NCBI RefSeq assembly: GCF_028554725.1
Contig: NC_071667.1
Coordinates: 28,725,501 to 28,789,500, forward strand
Origin: Zeugodacus cucurbitae
Lineage: Eukaryota; Arthropoda; Insecta; Diptera; Tephritidae
Length of the DNA stretch: 64,000 nt
Direction of reading: 5' to 3'
Of this stretch, positions 24,564-36,610 are shown in pieces. Below the pieces are notes generated by a model. The model had not been told where the DNA came from, did no database searches, and was given only the letters and a program-made list of their open reading frames with translations. How positions within the stretch are numbered: position 1 is the first letter of the stretch; each line of letters begins with the position of its first letter. The translations under genes and the position numbers were made by a program.

Positions 24564-25154
24564 TACAATTATAAAGAGGAAAGATTTGTATGTATGTTTG
24601 TATTGAATAAAGCTACATTCACCCAGAGTGACATAAGATATATTTATTGCTAGAATCTCAACTTTCTTGAAATAGTTCCCAGGTGAGGCTATTAAAAATA
24701 CTCTGTGATGGAGAATCTGAAACTGAAAATCGTCTTGCAAGTCATTCTCTTCGCATCGCAATCGCGAGCCAGAGAGTCGAGTAACGAATGCTCGTACCAG
24801 TTGCTCGTAGCTGTAGCTCGTAATTTTGCTGAACAAAATTTCAAAACCTCCCAAGTACGCCTTTGAGAGTCGGGTACAGAGAGTATGCAGCGGCTTAAAG
24901 AACAAAATATTAGAAATATACAAGGTCACACTAGGGCGTCGAACTCTGAGCGTGCCCAATGCCTTCCTAATCAGAGAGAAAGACAACGGTCACAAAAGAC
25001 TAGAGGTCGTAATCAAATTATAGCTCATTGAAAATAAAATATAATTTAATGTTCGAATTTTCCTCATTTTACTTTTTTTGAATGAACCCACGCAAAAAAT
25101 GGCAAGTACATACACATATGTTTAAGCCCGTGCAAAGCCGGAGTGGTCTGCTAG

Positions 25155-25994
25155 TGTATATATGAATATTTAAAACTTAATGACTATTATTTATGTCTTA
25201 CCTATTATATAGTATCCAGAACAAACCCAATATGGCAACTTAAATTCAAACATTTTCAATATAAGTCTACACCTTCTGGGTGCACTACATATCAAATATG
25301 ATAATCCCTTTCTGGTTGATTTTATACAATATAACTCGCTTTACTGTATGGTTTGATGTCAAAAAATTATGAAAATTCTCAACAATTACCATACCAAATG
25401 TCAACATGCTTAATCTTCGGTTTAGCTTAATAAAAAACTATATCAAGAAAGATTTACATCTGGAAACACTTTGTATCAACCCCTCTATCGTTTCTCGGTG
25501 AATTTGATTTAAAATAAAATGAAATGAAATAAAAAGATTCGATTGTAAATATAACACAAATCACAGAAAAGAGCAAAGAGCAAAATAACGTATGTATAAA
25601 TGTAAATACATATATAATTTATGACATAACAATATCATGAATAGTTAGTTTCCTTTTCCTGTGTTCATTGAAATCTAGCGCTATCTTTCATACGGCAGCA
25701 ATGGAGTGATGGCACTCCATAAAAAATCTGTGGCAAATTAATTACCAACAAACTTTCGAATTTACTTTCTCACGCGTTCAGTTCTATTTAAGCTTGATAT
25801 TGTGGTTACAAATAAAAGCAAAACATAAATTTAAACAAAAGTGTATAAATAAAGATACTTGTTTCTTTTCACTAAATGAGTAATTTATGCGAAAGAATAT
25901 GCAACAATGCACATTATTCAGAGTCAAATGAATGAAGAATATCCAGTACCGATGTATATGTGCAATACTATATGTATTATGACCTCGACATTTT
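25155..25994. other. Non-coding AT-rich stretch
   Basis: No coding frame, RNA gene or recognised repeat end was seen here. The sequence after the Helitron is ordinary AT-rich intergenic DNA. Confidence 0.5.
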
Positions 25995-26906
25995 TATACT
26001 CCCGTAACAAAGTTTCTAAGAGAGTATAATAGTTTTGTTCACATAACGGTTGTTTGAAAACCAAAAGAGTTATATCTCACTGGGTGGAGATATCGGAACA
26101 AAACTTTACACAAATATTGCGTTTCTTGTGTGACATCTTCTCCTTCTTCTTGACTGGCGTAGACACCGCTTACGCAGTTATAGCCGAGTCCACAACAGCG
26201 CGCCACGCATCTCTCCTTTTAGCAGTTTGGCGCCAATTGGTAACACCAAGTGATGTCAGGTCCTTCTCCACCTGGTCCTTCCATCGGAGTGGATGTCTCC
26301 CTCTTCTTCGGTTTCCACCAACGGGTACTGCATCGAACACTTTCAGAGCTGGAGCATTTTCGTCCATTCGAACAACATGACCTAGCCAGCGTAGCCGCTG
26401 TCTTTTTTATTCGCTGGACTATGTCAATGTCGTCATATAAATCGTACAGCTCATCGTTCCATCGTCTGCGGTATTCGCCGTTGACAATGTTTAATGGACC
26501 ATAAATCTTCCGTAAAACCTTTCTCTCGAACGCTTCTCCACGCTTCTGCACCATAAAGTAGGACGGGAATGATGAGAAACTTGTAGAGTTTAATTTTTGT
26601 TCGTCGAGAGAGGACTTCTTGTGTGACATCAGCCTTCTTAAAATCACCGAAATCGGACTATAACATTTCAAGGCCCCAGATACCGAATATGTGAACCTCA
26701 GGGCTTGAGGCAAATTTTCTCTCGAAATTATCGATAGAATATCTCACAGATATTACCACAGCCCACATATACTATACATATATAGTGATTATCGGTATTC
26801 TAGTGGACTCTATGCCGATCGAATTGTGTGTTTTTTTAACAATAAATATATAACTTGCAAGAATATAAAATGTTTGGTTACACCCGAACTTAGGCCTTCC
26901 TTACTG
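25995..26906 (-). repeat. Dispersed hairpin-ended repeat interrupted by an RTE fragment
   Basis: The left end is ATACTCCCGTAACAAAG (one arm decayed) and the right end GGTTACACCCGAACTTAGGCC. The interior is split by the retrotransposon fragment at 26138-26615. Rejoining across the 15-bp target duplication restores the normal order of repeat sequence, showing that the repeat was there first. Confidence 0.8.
26138..26615 (-). mobile_element. RTE-like retrotransposon 3' fragment with target-site duplication
   Basis: A 478-bp 5'-truncated copy encodes only the C-terminal part of the element (RRRWNDEL, RMDENAPALKVFD). It is flanked by a perfect 15-bp direct repeat, TTCTTGTGTGACATC, at 26123-26137 and 26616-26630. 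The 3' end on the minus strand is an AAG-rich run. This is a bona fide target-primed insertion. Confidence 0.9.
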
Positions 26907-29667
26907 CGTTTATTACTTTTTTATAATTTTACAGCATTTGTTTTCTTTGTTATTATTAAAGTGATAGATAAGAAACAAGTGAGCACTTACTGAAATGTTT
27001 ATCTTGATTCTATAATAAAAGGTTTTGTAAATTGGGATAGCTTAAAGCGTATGCTTCTTTATCTGTAGTTCTTTTTTAGAAGAAGTTATTATTATTATTA
27101 AGTTATATTAGTGAACTGAATGCATAAAAACTCACCACCCAATATGCAATATTGGCACTGCAAATTCGCATTTATTGAAAGCACAAATCTCGCTACTAAC
27201 CGCAGGGCATAGCCTTTGATATCAAAAGATGAACCGCAAAGCTGACTCATAAGCGATCGAGTCTTGATCGGTCATAGGTATGACGAAGTAAACACGCAGT
27301 GACCGCTGATATATGGTAGTGATTTGACGCAGCTTCAATGAACAGCGAGAACAACAAATTTCCGCTATAACAAGCTAATCGAAATTGGCGTGATCTTTAG
27401 CGTGATGGCAGTAGAAATATTGTATTTAGGTTAATGGCTGAAAGTTAGAAAATTTAATATTGAATGCAGGACAAATTCTATAAATGCCCAAAGGAGTAAA
27501 GGGTTACTTCGTAAATGCTGAAAAATATCACGCATTTCTTTCGTTTCGTACGATAACACTCAAAGTGTATTTGTTTCACTATATACATATGTACATATGT
27601 ATTTGTATATTTGCAATTTATGAGGCTTGAAATTGTCATTGTTGATAACGATAGTGATTAGAGAACAAAAACTCGAAACTTCCTAGGGGAGTCGACACTT
27701 CACACAATAAGACTTTACACTGAAAAGCGGTAACAACAAAGTTGCTCTTAACAGCGTTTTTTAGTATGTCCAATATGTTATTCTTATCGGAATTGTTATA
27801 TGTATTATAAAGCCGTGTGAACTGAATACTGACAGTTTGTACTTTGACTTGATATATATTTCTAAAATGGAGCTGGAGTTAGCTGAATGAGAAATTAGCC
27901 AAACCTATCATTACTAATCACAAAATAACCAAAATAACAAGGAAACGAAACATTGAAGGGAGAAAATGAAATATTAAAGATGAATCTCGTGACGCAGTTG
28001 AGTTGTTGTTGTTGGCTCGATGCAATTCAATAGTTGGAGTGAGATAGAACGAAAAAGAAGATGAATAAAGAGTGCATGGAAGCAATTCACCGCCTGGAAG
28101 CTACAAGCAGTTAATGACTTAATCATACAGCAAAATAATTTTTGTGACACGATTATACTCGTTTGAACCAGGAAAGGATTAACTAGTTTTTATGCGTTTC
28201 AGATGATAGAGTAAAGTCTATTGGTCTCTATAAAAACTTGTGATTCGTAAAAACAAAAGAACAAAGTTGAGTCTAATTTTAGCTCATCGAACATTGGATT
28301 GATTTCTGTACATTTAATAATATTTGGTATTAAAATTTTAAACTGGAAGCTTTTATTCACAAAGTACTTCTTCAATTTTAAACATTCCCATGAGATCTTC
28401 TTCTACTCAAAGGAAACAAGGAATTAAGTAACATAGTAATAATGTTCTCAGAGCACTCACCCTTGCGGACTCTCCTACAACAATTTGGTGTAATGAAACC
28501 GGAGCGGAGATTGTTTATAAACTAGAAATACTAACTTTGCGAATTCCCAGTCTTCAGAAGTCGAGTTAAATCCGTCGCTTCGCAAAGTTTCATAAATATT
28601 TTATTTCTTTTATCAATTTTAGATTTTACATTTTTTGGTTATGTGCTAACCAATACTTGTTTAAACAATTTGTTATTAAATTGCCACTGAGAACCCTCTT
28701 CAGTACAAAAGAAGCGAAAGAAGCAATGAGTTCCCATAGTTGTGCAAATATATAAAAATTACATGATGCAAATAATGTAAAGTAATTGCGAATCCAGAAA
28801 AAAGAAGGTACACACTTAACAAGAAGCAAATTGCAGCTTCACTTCACTTAAAAAATGTGAAACTTGCAAGAAACTGAAAATCGCAGAGAAGAAATAATCG
28901 GAAAATTAGAGGCGAAAAGTCCACACAATTTAGAGTTACTGTTTCAGGCGCAACTGAACAAAAATAATTTCAGCCTTAACTCATTCAAAGTAAACAAAGT
29001 CTTCAACTTATTTACAATGCAACGCGTTCGAACACCCACCTTCCAGCTGCAGGCGCCAAAGAAGACCAGCGCTTGGAACACTTTGTGCGGGCGATGTCTT
29101 TCTTCACGCTTTGGTTGTTTGTTTATTACCGTTGTTGTATTTTTGTTTTTTTGTTCGTTTTTGTAGCTGTTGATTGCAGTGTTGATGCTTGTACATTCGC
29201 AGCAGCTTCTGGTGGCACCGGTGCCAAATATACGACACCAATATAAAATCACCCACAATTTGTGAATGGCGCTGAAGTCACAGCCGAAGAGCACAAAGCA
29301 GAGACAAAGGAGGACGGACAAAGTTGATGGAGGCTGCAACAGCAATGAATGGGATTTTTCCCCCATAGACCCATTGAACCCAATAATTATCGTCTTGCCG
29401 AAGTGGGCCATTCATTGAGGTTAGCTGCGTGTGAGTGTGTGTGTGTCTCTCTGGCATGGCATGGCAAGCAAGTAGAACAACAAAAGGCGTCAATGAATGC
29501 AATGTCAGCATCAGAAGCAATTTTGACAAAGTGTTGCACGGTTAGGAAATTCCAACAATTTTACACTTTTGTTACTTTTGGGTGCAAAATGCTGAAAATG
29601 ATATTGCAATTGCGAAATTATTTACAACAAAAACTCAGGGGAAATCTGGGAGAGCTGGAAATTTAAC
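26907..29667. other. Non-coding stretch, no gene recognised
   Basis: AT-rich DNA with a few purine-rich and GT/CA runs (for example about 29431-29442). Open frames at 28864-29166 and 28944-29529 overlap on opposite strands and show no domain. I see no supported gene here. Confidence 0.5.
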
Positions 29668-30180
29668 AAGAAGGGAAGGTCTAAGTTCGGGTATAACCGA
29701 ACATTTTATACTCTCGCAATTTATTTATTTAATTTTGTTAAGATAACACTCAATGTGAACCATATATTGAGCATAAAGTCCACTAGAATAACGTCTAGTC
29801 TCACTCTGACAACTCTGAGCGATTTACATATGCACTGACATGCAGCGATGTATAACTAGAAGTAGCGCTATCTTCCCGCATTGTTTCTTGCTTCTACTCT
29901 GACATCTTAGAGCACAAAAGGGAGATGCATTCAGAGAAAAGTGTCGTCCACACTCTGGGTCAGTTGTCGCCGTTATCGTTTGTATTACAAAACAATAGCT
30001 TGTTGTTCCTTCCTTAATTCGTATTGCATAGGTAATTGTATTTGTAATTATCGATTCATTCGTCGGTGAGTTCTGCAATTCTTTCTTGAACCATTAAAGA
30101 ATAAAATATACGTAAATTATTAGGATGAAGATTAATTTATTTCATAAGAATAGAATTAGTTGTATTTAAAAATAAATTTA
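29668..30180 (+). repeat. Repeat 5' end plus duplicated P450 downstream flank
   Basis: It starts with the hairpin end of the dispersed repeat (GTTCGGGTATAACCGAAC, TTTTATACTCTCGCAA). It then continues into sequence such as GCATAAAGTCCACTAGAATA and AAAGTGTCGTCCACACTCTG that recurs at 37018-38066. The pair forms the downstream flank of the two P450 copies and so marks a segmental duplication. Confidence 0.7.
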
Positions 30181-30223
30181 TGGTAGCTGAGAATATTGAA
30201 TCTCTTCCTCTATTTAACACGGC

Positions 30224-33200
30224 TTATAGTCTCTCATATTCTAACCAAAACTCTCCATCTACACCCATTATGAACGTTGGTGACTCCGGTCGCGTTTCAG
30301 GTATAGTTTCTGCACAGCATTTCACGCGATAAGACGTGAGACAAGTTTTGACCTCCGCCGAGCCCAGGTGCGTGCCTGAAAATAATTTAAAACTCACATT
30401 CTGTTTCTTCCTTGGAAGATAGTTTGATGCCTTAATTTTTTTTAAAATGGTAACAGGTTCGACACTTACCCGCACATATTCGGGGTCCACTACCGAATGG
30501 CATGAATATGCCCTTTTTCATTAAGTCCACATGTGCCGCATTGTTGAAGCGCTCCGGGTTGAATTCCAAAGGCTTCGGAAAGTAAATATGGGCACACTGA
30601 CCACATCGCCCACACGGATCGGTATTATCTGACCATTACCGACATCAAGTTCCGTGGGCTCCGTACAAATGCGGGCGTAAAAGGCGACAACGGTGATCAA
30701 ACGTATAGATTCTAAAGAAAAGAAAGATTTAGCATGCTGTTTAAGAGAGATTTTTTGCCAATGAAATTACCGTGAACACATTGATCCAAATAAGGAAGAC
30801 TACACAGTTTCTGATAGCTTACAAAGTCATCCTCTTCGAGATTCTCCAATATTTCAGCTCGCAATTTTTCCTGATATTCCGGATGATGTGCTAACTGTTT
30901 GGAGAAAGAATTTGAATATTAGTAGTATTATTAGTCTTTGAACTTACATTTAAATCATTTTATTCCGAGCTGTAACTTACATAAAATATTGTGTGAAAGA
31001 GCACTGTTGCCGATGTTTCGTAACCATCCAGCATTGTGGTCAGTATATGTCCGACCAATTCGTCATGTGATAAAGCCTTCTTTTCTTGCAATTGTCGCAG
31101 ATGGTTTAGGAAATCCACACTATTCTGGCTATCCACATTCTTGGCTCGCATTGCGATCGCGTTTCAGGTATAGTTTCTGCACAGCATTTCACGCGATAAG
31201 ACGTGAGACAAGTTTTGACCTCCGCCGAGCCCAGGTGCGTGCCTGAAAATAATTTAAAACTCACATTCTGTTTCTTCCTTGGAAGATAGTTTGATGCCTT
31301 AATTTTTTTTAAAATGGTAACAGGTTCGACACTTACCCGCACATATTCGGGGTCCACTACCGAATGGCATGAATATGCCCTTTTTCATTAAGTCCACATG
31401 TGCCGCATTGTTGAAGCGCTCCGGGTTGAATTCCAAAGGCTTCGGAAAGTAAATATGGGCACACTGACCACATCGCCCACACGGATCGGTATTATCTGAC
31501 CATTACCGACATCAAGTTCCGTGGGCTCCGTACAAATGCGGGCGTAAAAGGCGACAACGGTGATCAAACGTATAGATTCTAAAGAAAAGAAAGATTTAGC
31601 ATGCTGTTTAAGAGAGATTTTTTGCCAATGAAATTACCGTGAACACATTGATCCAAATAAGGAAGACTACACAGTTTCTGATAGCTTACAAAGTCATCCT
31701 CTTCGAGATTCTCCAATATTTCAGCTCGCAATTTTTCCTGATATTCCGGATGATGTGCTAACTGTTTGGAGAAAGAATTTGAATATTAGTAGTATTATTA
31801 GTCTTTGAACTTACATTTAAATCATTTTATTCCGAGCTGTAACTTACATAAAATATTGTGTGAAAGAGCACTGTTGCCGATGTTTCGTAACCATCCAGCA
31901 TTGTGGTCAGTATATGTCCGACCAATTCGTCATGTGATAAAGCCTTCTTTTCTTGCAATTGTCGCAGATGGTTTAGGAAATCCACACTATTCTGGCTATC
32001 CACATTCTTGGCTCGCATTGCGATCGCATCCTTGGTCAGCTGAGAAAAGAATCGATTGGTGTCCTCTGGAAACACACGTTTTTGTACAAAGGGACGCAAC
32101 CAAGGTAACAGCAATAATTTAAAGTAAGTCTCCATTGAATTAAAAATATATTGCAGCCACTTGGATTGCATTTGTAGATAAATATTCGGTTCATCGGGTT
32201 TTGCAAGCGCATTCGTTTCAATGCCCCACAGGAACTCACCCAAAACATTCGATGTAAAACGAAAGCCGAGCTTTGGGAATGTGTGAGAAATTATTACATT
32301 TACATAGGTACACGAAAATAGTTAATGTGAATCTAATATTGAGTTAAGTTAAATTAATTAAGCTTGCTGGTAGGACATTTTATTAAATTTTTCTAAACAC
32401 TATTCCAAAAGAACACACTCATCGTTAAAACAATTATAAATTGGTAGACCATATAGCTTTGTATCATCTAACTTTAGCCCTAAGAACTCTTATTTCTCTT
32501 CGATAAGGGTTCAGTATTCTAATGAATGAAAGTATTTTGCAGTTATATATGTATATGTATATACATACATTTTTAGTTTCAATAACTGCATTGCCTTGTG
32601 CAGTTTTTTCTTCAAGATACTTAGATAGTTTTTCAGCACAGTTTTTAAGAATTGGAAATGCCGAACTTAGCTGAAAAATCATAGGATAAAGAATAAAATA
32701 TGAATATTTGTTTAATAGCTTATGAAATTTAACAGTAAATTACCTTATTTTGTGTTAATCCCGTGACAACTTCAGCACGTTTCGTTTTCCATGAATCATC
32801 ACTCGTAAAAAACGGATTTTGCGCAGCTAGTTTGTCTGCGTTTCTATCATAAATCTATTTAAAGTAAAAATATGTAATTCTTATATTATTTACATTGAAC
32901 TGCTTATCACTAAAACATCTGTATTTCCTAGTAAATGATATCGCTGAGACAACTGATAATGAAGTGCGCTGTATGGAAAAACGTGGAATAACATCCTTCT
33001 TCATGTGCAATACTTGCAGTAGTGACTCCAGCAAAAAGAAACGAAAACTCACACCAAAGTTTCTAATAAATTTTTCGAAGATTGTGAAAGTTCTCCGAGT
33101 CAACTTTCAACAATGTTTCGCTTAATTTATCTTATAATCCTTTGTTAATTTTGTAGCCATAGTTCTTCAATGTTATTTCCATAATCTGTTTTACTTATAG

Positions 33201-33739
33201 CAGAACACGATTGAATCACTGCAATATCTATATACTTACCCAATTAGCCGCTAAATTGCCACGAAACTTGCCAAAATTCTTCACCAAAACGTCCTGAGCC
33301 AATTCCGGGTCAAGAATTAGAATTTGTGGATTTCGTGTCAAGAAGACGCCAATAGCGCGATTAGTCCTTTTGTATTTGCTGGAAATTGAAATGAAATATT
33401 AAAGTTTTTAGCTGAAAAAAAATCTGTTATATCTATTATATGGGCAATTTAAAAATAACAATTATAATATTATATATAATATTAATAATGGCATGCTTAA
33501 TAAATAGAAACGATTATGTAAATTAAGTTTAAAAAATCCGCTTACCTATAAATCTTATCGACATCATAGACGAGTGGCCGCTTGCCGGTTATCGCGCTAG
33601 GAAAATTCCCCAAAAATATATTCGGCTTCGGACCAGTCAAGCCTAATTTCTTAAAAACGCCATGATGCCAGGTCAAATACTTATAGACAAGAGCGATTAG
33701 AGCTGCGAGCAGCGCCAAAGTGACCAGAAGTGTTTCCAT
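30224..33739 (-). pseudogene. CYP28-like cytochrome P450 with internal duplication and frameshift
   Basis: A haem-thiolate monooxygenase of the endoplasmic reticulum; CYP28 enzymes are linked to plant-toxin and xenobiotic metabolism. Exons: 33546-33739 (start METLLVTLALLAAL, membrane anchor), 33240-33378, 32744-32854, 32569-32670, 31848-32270 (I-helix DGYETSATVLF), 31638-31761, 31337-31578 (K-helix ESIRL, haem loop FGSGPRICAG) and a last exon from 31242. The last part of exon 5 and exons 6-8 are then repeated at 30224-31157. Both copies of exon 7 lack 22 bases present at 39458-39721. This shifts frame before PERF and gives a stop before the haem cysteine. Without that deletion the exon set plus the final exon (30224-30375) would total 1509 nt, 502 residues, a normal P450 length. 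CYP28 assignment rests on recognised similarity, not a search. Confidence 0.82.
30291..32024. repeat. 867-bp tandem duplication inside the P450 gene
   Basis: Units are 30291-31157 and 31158-32024. Every stretch I compared was identical. The break joins the last exon of one unit to the I-helix exon of the next with only a short CGC overlap (GGTCGCG against GATCGCA), suggesting end joining with microhomology. As read on the minus strand, the upstream unit's last exon runs past the junction into a novel C-terminus (SQCEPRMWIARIVWIS, stop near 31106). Confidence 0.92.
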
Positions 33740-34820
33740 TCTTGTACTGACTTTATAGCAAGTCTGAATGCAAAATGAAATGTTCTTATCATGAGAATCG
33801 TCTATTACTACTACTCGTAAAATGTACACGTTTTTTATTAACAAAAACTCTTAAGTGATTAACAATAATATACTTATTTAATGAATAAACATTGATCATA
33901 GTCAATATTGGTAATTAAAACGAGTGCAAAAAGCAAATATTCCAGTTTTTGTTTAAATGGAGATTATAAAATTTTATTTGCTTGCAAGTGCTAGAGAAAA
34001 TGTATTTTATTTGCACACATGCGCTCATAATTAACTATATGTCACGAGTCATGAAAAGGAAACTAAAAGTACGTGCATCTCCAGAATATAATCCACTGTA
34101 TAGTTCGTTTTGTTCGATAATCCGACATTCTGAAAATGTATCTATGTATAAAGGTGAAAGCGTCCACGACCTACTTCCTTTATATACCAATAAATTCAAA
34201 TCTTGGTTATTGGAAGATATTATAGCAGCCATCGATTGGTTGGAAAGCAACAACAAAGTTATCTGGTTCAATTCGTACGGGAGAGTATGCGAATACCTCA
34301 TTAAAACTTCTAACGCCGGTTGCTGAGTGCTACCAAGTTTTGTTTTACACATGTTAGGACCATTTTACTATTGTGAAAGGCTCAAAGGACAAATTACTGT
34401 CAAAATAAAAAAAAATTGTTATACACAAATTTGAAATTGAAAAGGGCAGGCGAAGATAAATCGTAAGTATTTTTGTATTAAATTTATTGAATAAAAAACT
34501 TTAATAAAAATTAAATTTATTTCAGAAAACGTAAGACATGGACGGTGATTGAAGAGTTCAGTGCGACCAAGTATAGACAATTCAATTTGAGTGCTGCCAG
34601 TTCGTATGAAAATTTGGAAAGTTTGTTCGATTGGCTTGTCTATAGCAGTTAGCAGATATATAATAGTTCAGAACTTTCTTATGCCTACTAAAGAACCGCG
34701 CTTTTTTAACCCCGTCTGCTTTCGAAGTGTTATATCATGCGTATCAAATAATGAAAATAAAAGTAATAAAAGCCGCGAACAAAACCCTTATACTCTTTGA
34801 ACAGCATGTTGCGAGGGTAT
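33740..34820. other. P450 upstream region with an unassigned open frame
   Basis: Upstream of the P450 start there is AT-rich DNA. A plus-strand frame (about 34003-34326) contains the stretch LLPLYTNKFKSWLLEDIIA and ends in a stop. A possible intron (GTAAGT near 34462, acceptor TTTCAG near 34526) leads into a second frame reading RKTWTVIEEFSATKYRQF. I do not recognise the protein. A different hairpin end, GCATGTTGCGAGGGTATAA, follows at 34804-34822, so this could be part of a mobile element. Confidence 0.3.
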
Positions 34821-36599
34821 AAAAACTAAAAATAATTGCGATCTAATAATAACACTTGCTAAGTAGCGTACATCAGAGATCTGCATTGAGTAATAATGAA
34901 ATTAGTGCACAAACTCATGAGCCAAACAAATTGGTGTAAATGAGTACTAATACAAATATCAAAAATGACAAAGACTCATTTCCACCAAACCAAAAAAAAC
35001 TCATAGTATTTCTACACTTATATGTGCCGTCAATTTATGACTCAAACGAGCGTATATTAAAAATTTCATTTTACTCACTTGTTCATTGGTCACGATGAGA
35101 ATAAACTTGAATGAGCTCGCTACACTGATCGGTATGAGTGGAATTGTGACTTCGTAGCTGAGCACGAAAGTAAAGATACCCAGTGAGAACTTTGTCACAT
35201 TACATGTTTCATTATTTCATTGAACATGCATTTTCGTGCGTCTTTATTTATTTTCAATACATTACTATTAAAAGATATATATTAGAACCTAAAAGTATTA
35301 ACTTTACTGTCATTAATTAACTTAAAACATTAAATGTAATACACGACATCAAAGAACAAAACACATCGTTAGTCATTTCCCGCAGGGCACTTTTGCCTAG
35401 CGGCGGCACAGCCTTCGTCAGTTTTACTTTGATCCTATTCGTATAACTTTATTTATTTAGCTATACTATTGGTGTTATTTTGGTGGTATGGCTCATTTTT
35501 GGTTAACTTGACTGAATTATTGGCTCATGAAACAATTGAGCACTTCAACGATACGTATGAAGAGAAACTTACTCATTTTTCATGTTCTCGCTTTGTGTGC
35601 TGTGCGTAAATGTGTTTTAGTGGATCTTTGTGTTTGATGATTTTTGACTTATATGCACTAATACTACTTTTTGTGTTACTCAACCAATGACTCAAAAAAG
35701 GGAATAATTGCAGTTCTCTGGCGTACATTTTGCAGCTGTTTAGTCGAGCAACTCTCTCTCTCTCTCTCTCTCTACTTTTCACTTTATTACTCTCATCTAA
35801 TGAAATGCAATAATTCCAAGCATTTCGGCTGGAGCTTTTGTTCTTCTACTCATCCCTCGGTTTTTGTATTTTTGTAAACAATAAACAAATATCTATGTGC
35901 ATGGGGAAATGGGCGTAAAGCATTTGATTGGTGCTTATCAGTGTCTTTATTTTTTTCAATCAGCGCTTATCAGTACTTTTCTACTCGGTGTGTTTAGATT
36001 TGTATAGACATAAGTGTGTATGTGCATAAGTAAGCACTTGTATGTACATATGTATATAAAAAACAAATATCATAATAATAGCAATTATCAAGCAAATTTA
36101 TTAATATTATTTCTATATTTATAAACATTGACTTATATAAATATAAAGAAATGGACGCTTCTTAGGGATGACATTCATTTCATTACGATATTGTTATCGA
36201 TTTGTTTGAATTAAATTTTTTCAAATATATGGCAATGCTTCTTAAAAAATTGAACGGGCTGTAACTACTATCAAAGATATATTCAAATTAAAATTCTTAA
36301 ACCTCTGAAATGTAACACCCTCATTCTAATAGTACTCTCAGCCTATATATGATCAATAAAAAAGTTGTCTTTTCCCGTGTATATGTTATGTGATTTGACC
36401 AAGATAAATACGTGGTTTGATAAAAAATAAAGGGAGTTGCAAAATTTAAAATATCACGGTTTGAAGTACCCCTGAAGTACGCTTAAATGTTCCGCTTTCA
36501 TTGCTTTCTTTTTCTGTAGCAGCGACTTAGGTTAGAAGTGTTTTTATGAGCTTGGCGATTTTCGTTTGTAAAAGCCTTCGCTTTTTTAGGCTAAAAATA
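34821..36599. other. Non-coding stretch with possible weak terminal repeats
   Basis: No supported gene. Many TGAGT/ACTCA words cluster at 34880-35010 and 35490-35700. A minus-strand frame at 35001-35198 (VASSFKFILIVTNEQ before a GTGAGT) is not recognised. Confidence 0.35.
35752..35773. repeat. (CT)n microsatellite
   Basis: Eleven consecutive CT units, uninterrupted. Confidence 0.95.
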
Positions 36600-36610
36600 A
36601 TACTGTAATG

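Larger units (their letters stand above)
20253..25105. repeat. Right arm of the large imperfect inverted duplication
   Basis: It matches the reverse complement of 1-4288. It carries the intact transporter copy (20407-22665) and the Helitron. It is longer than the other arm because of a 975-bp mariner, and shorter at 22320-22385, where the left arm holds a repeat fragment. Mismatches are scattered, so the arms are not identical copies. Confidence 0.9.
23543..25154 (+). mobile_element. Non-autonomous Helitron with nested mariner
   Basis: It starts TCTGTCTTGAG after a flanking A and ends GGTCTGCTAG before a flanking T, the Helitron rule of 5'-TC, 3'-CTRR and insertion between A and T. Without the nested mariner it is about 635 bp. 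A shorter relative at 50816-51241 has the same two ends and the same A/T flanks. The interior has no helicase or Rep frame, so it would depend on proteins supplied elsewhere. Confidence 0.75.

Noticed and set aside
24540..25023. Open frames on both strands after the mariner
   Set aside because: They fall in the non-coding Helitron body and recur at 38-529 in the inverted arm.
29431..29529. Host gene in overlapping frames with GT-rich repeats
   Set aside because: The frames on both strands arise from low-complexity sequence and carry no domain.
32290..32568. Missing exon in the P450 between the two middle exons
   Set aside because: The next exon already opens LGFRFTSNVLGEFLWG, which covers the conserved stretch I was looking for, and the exon lengths add up to a full P450.
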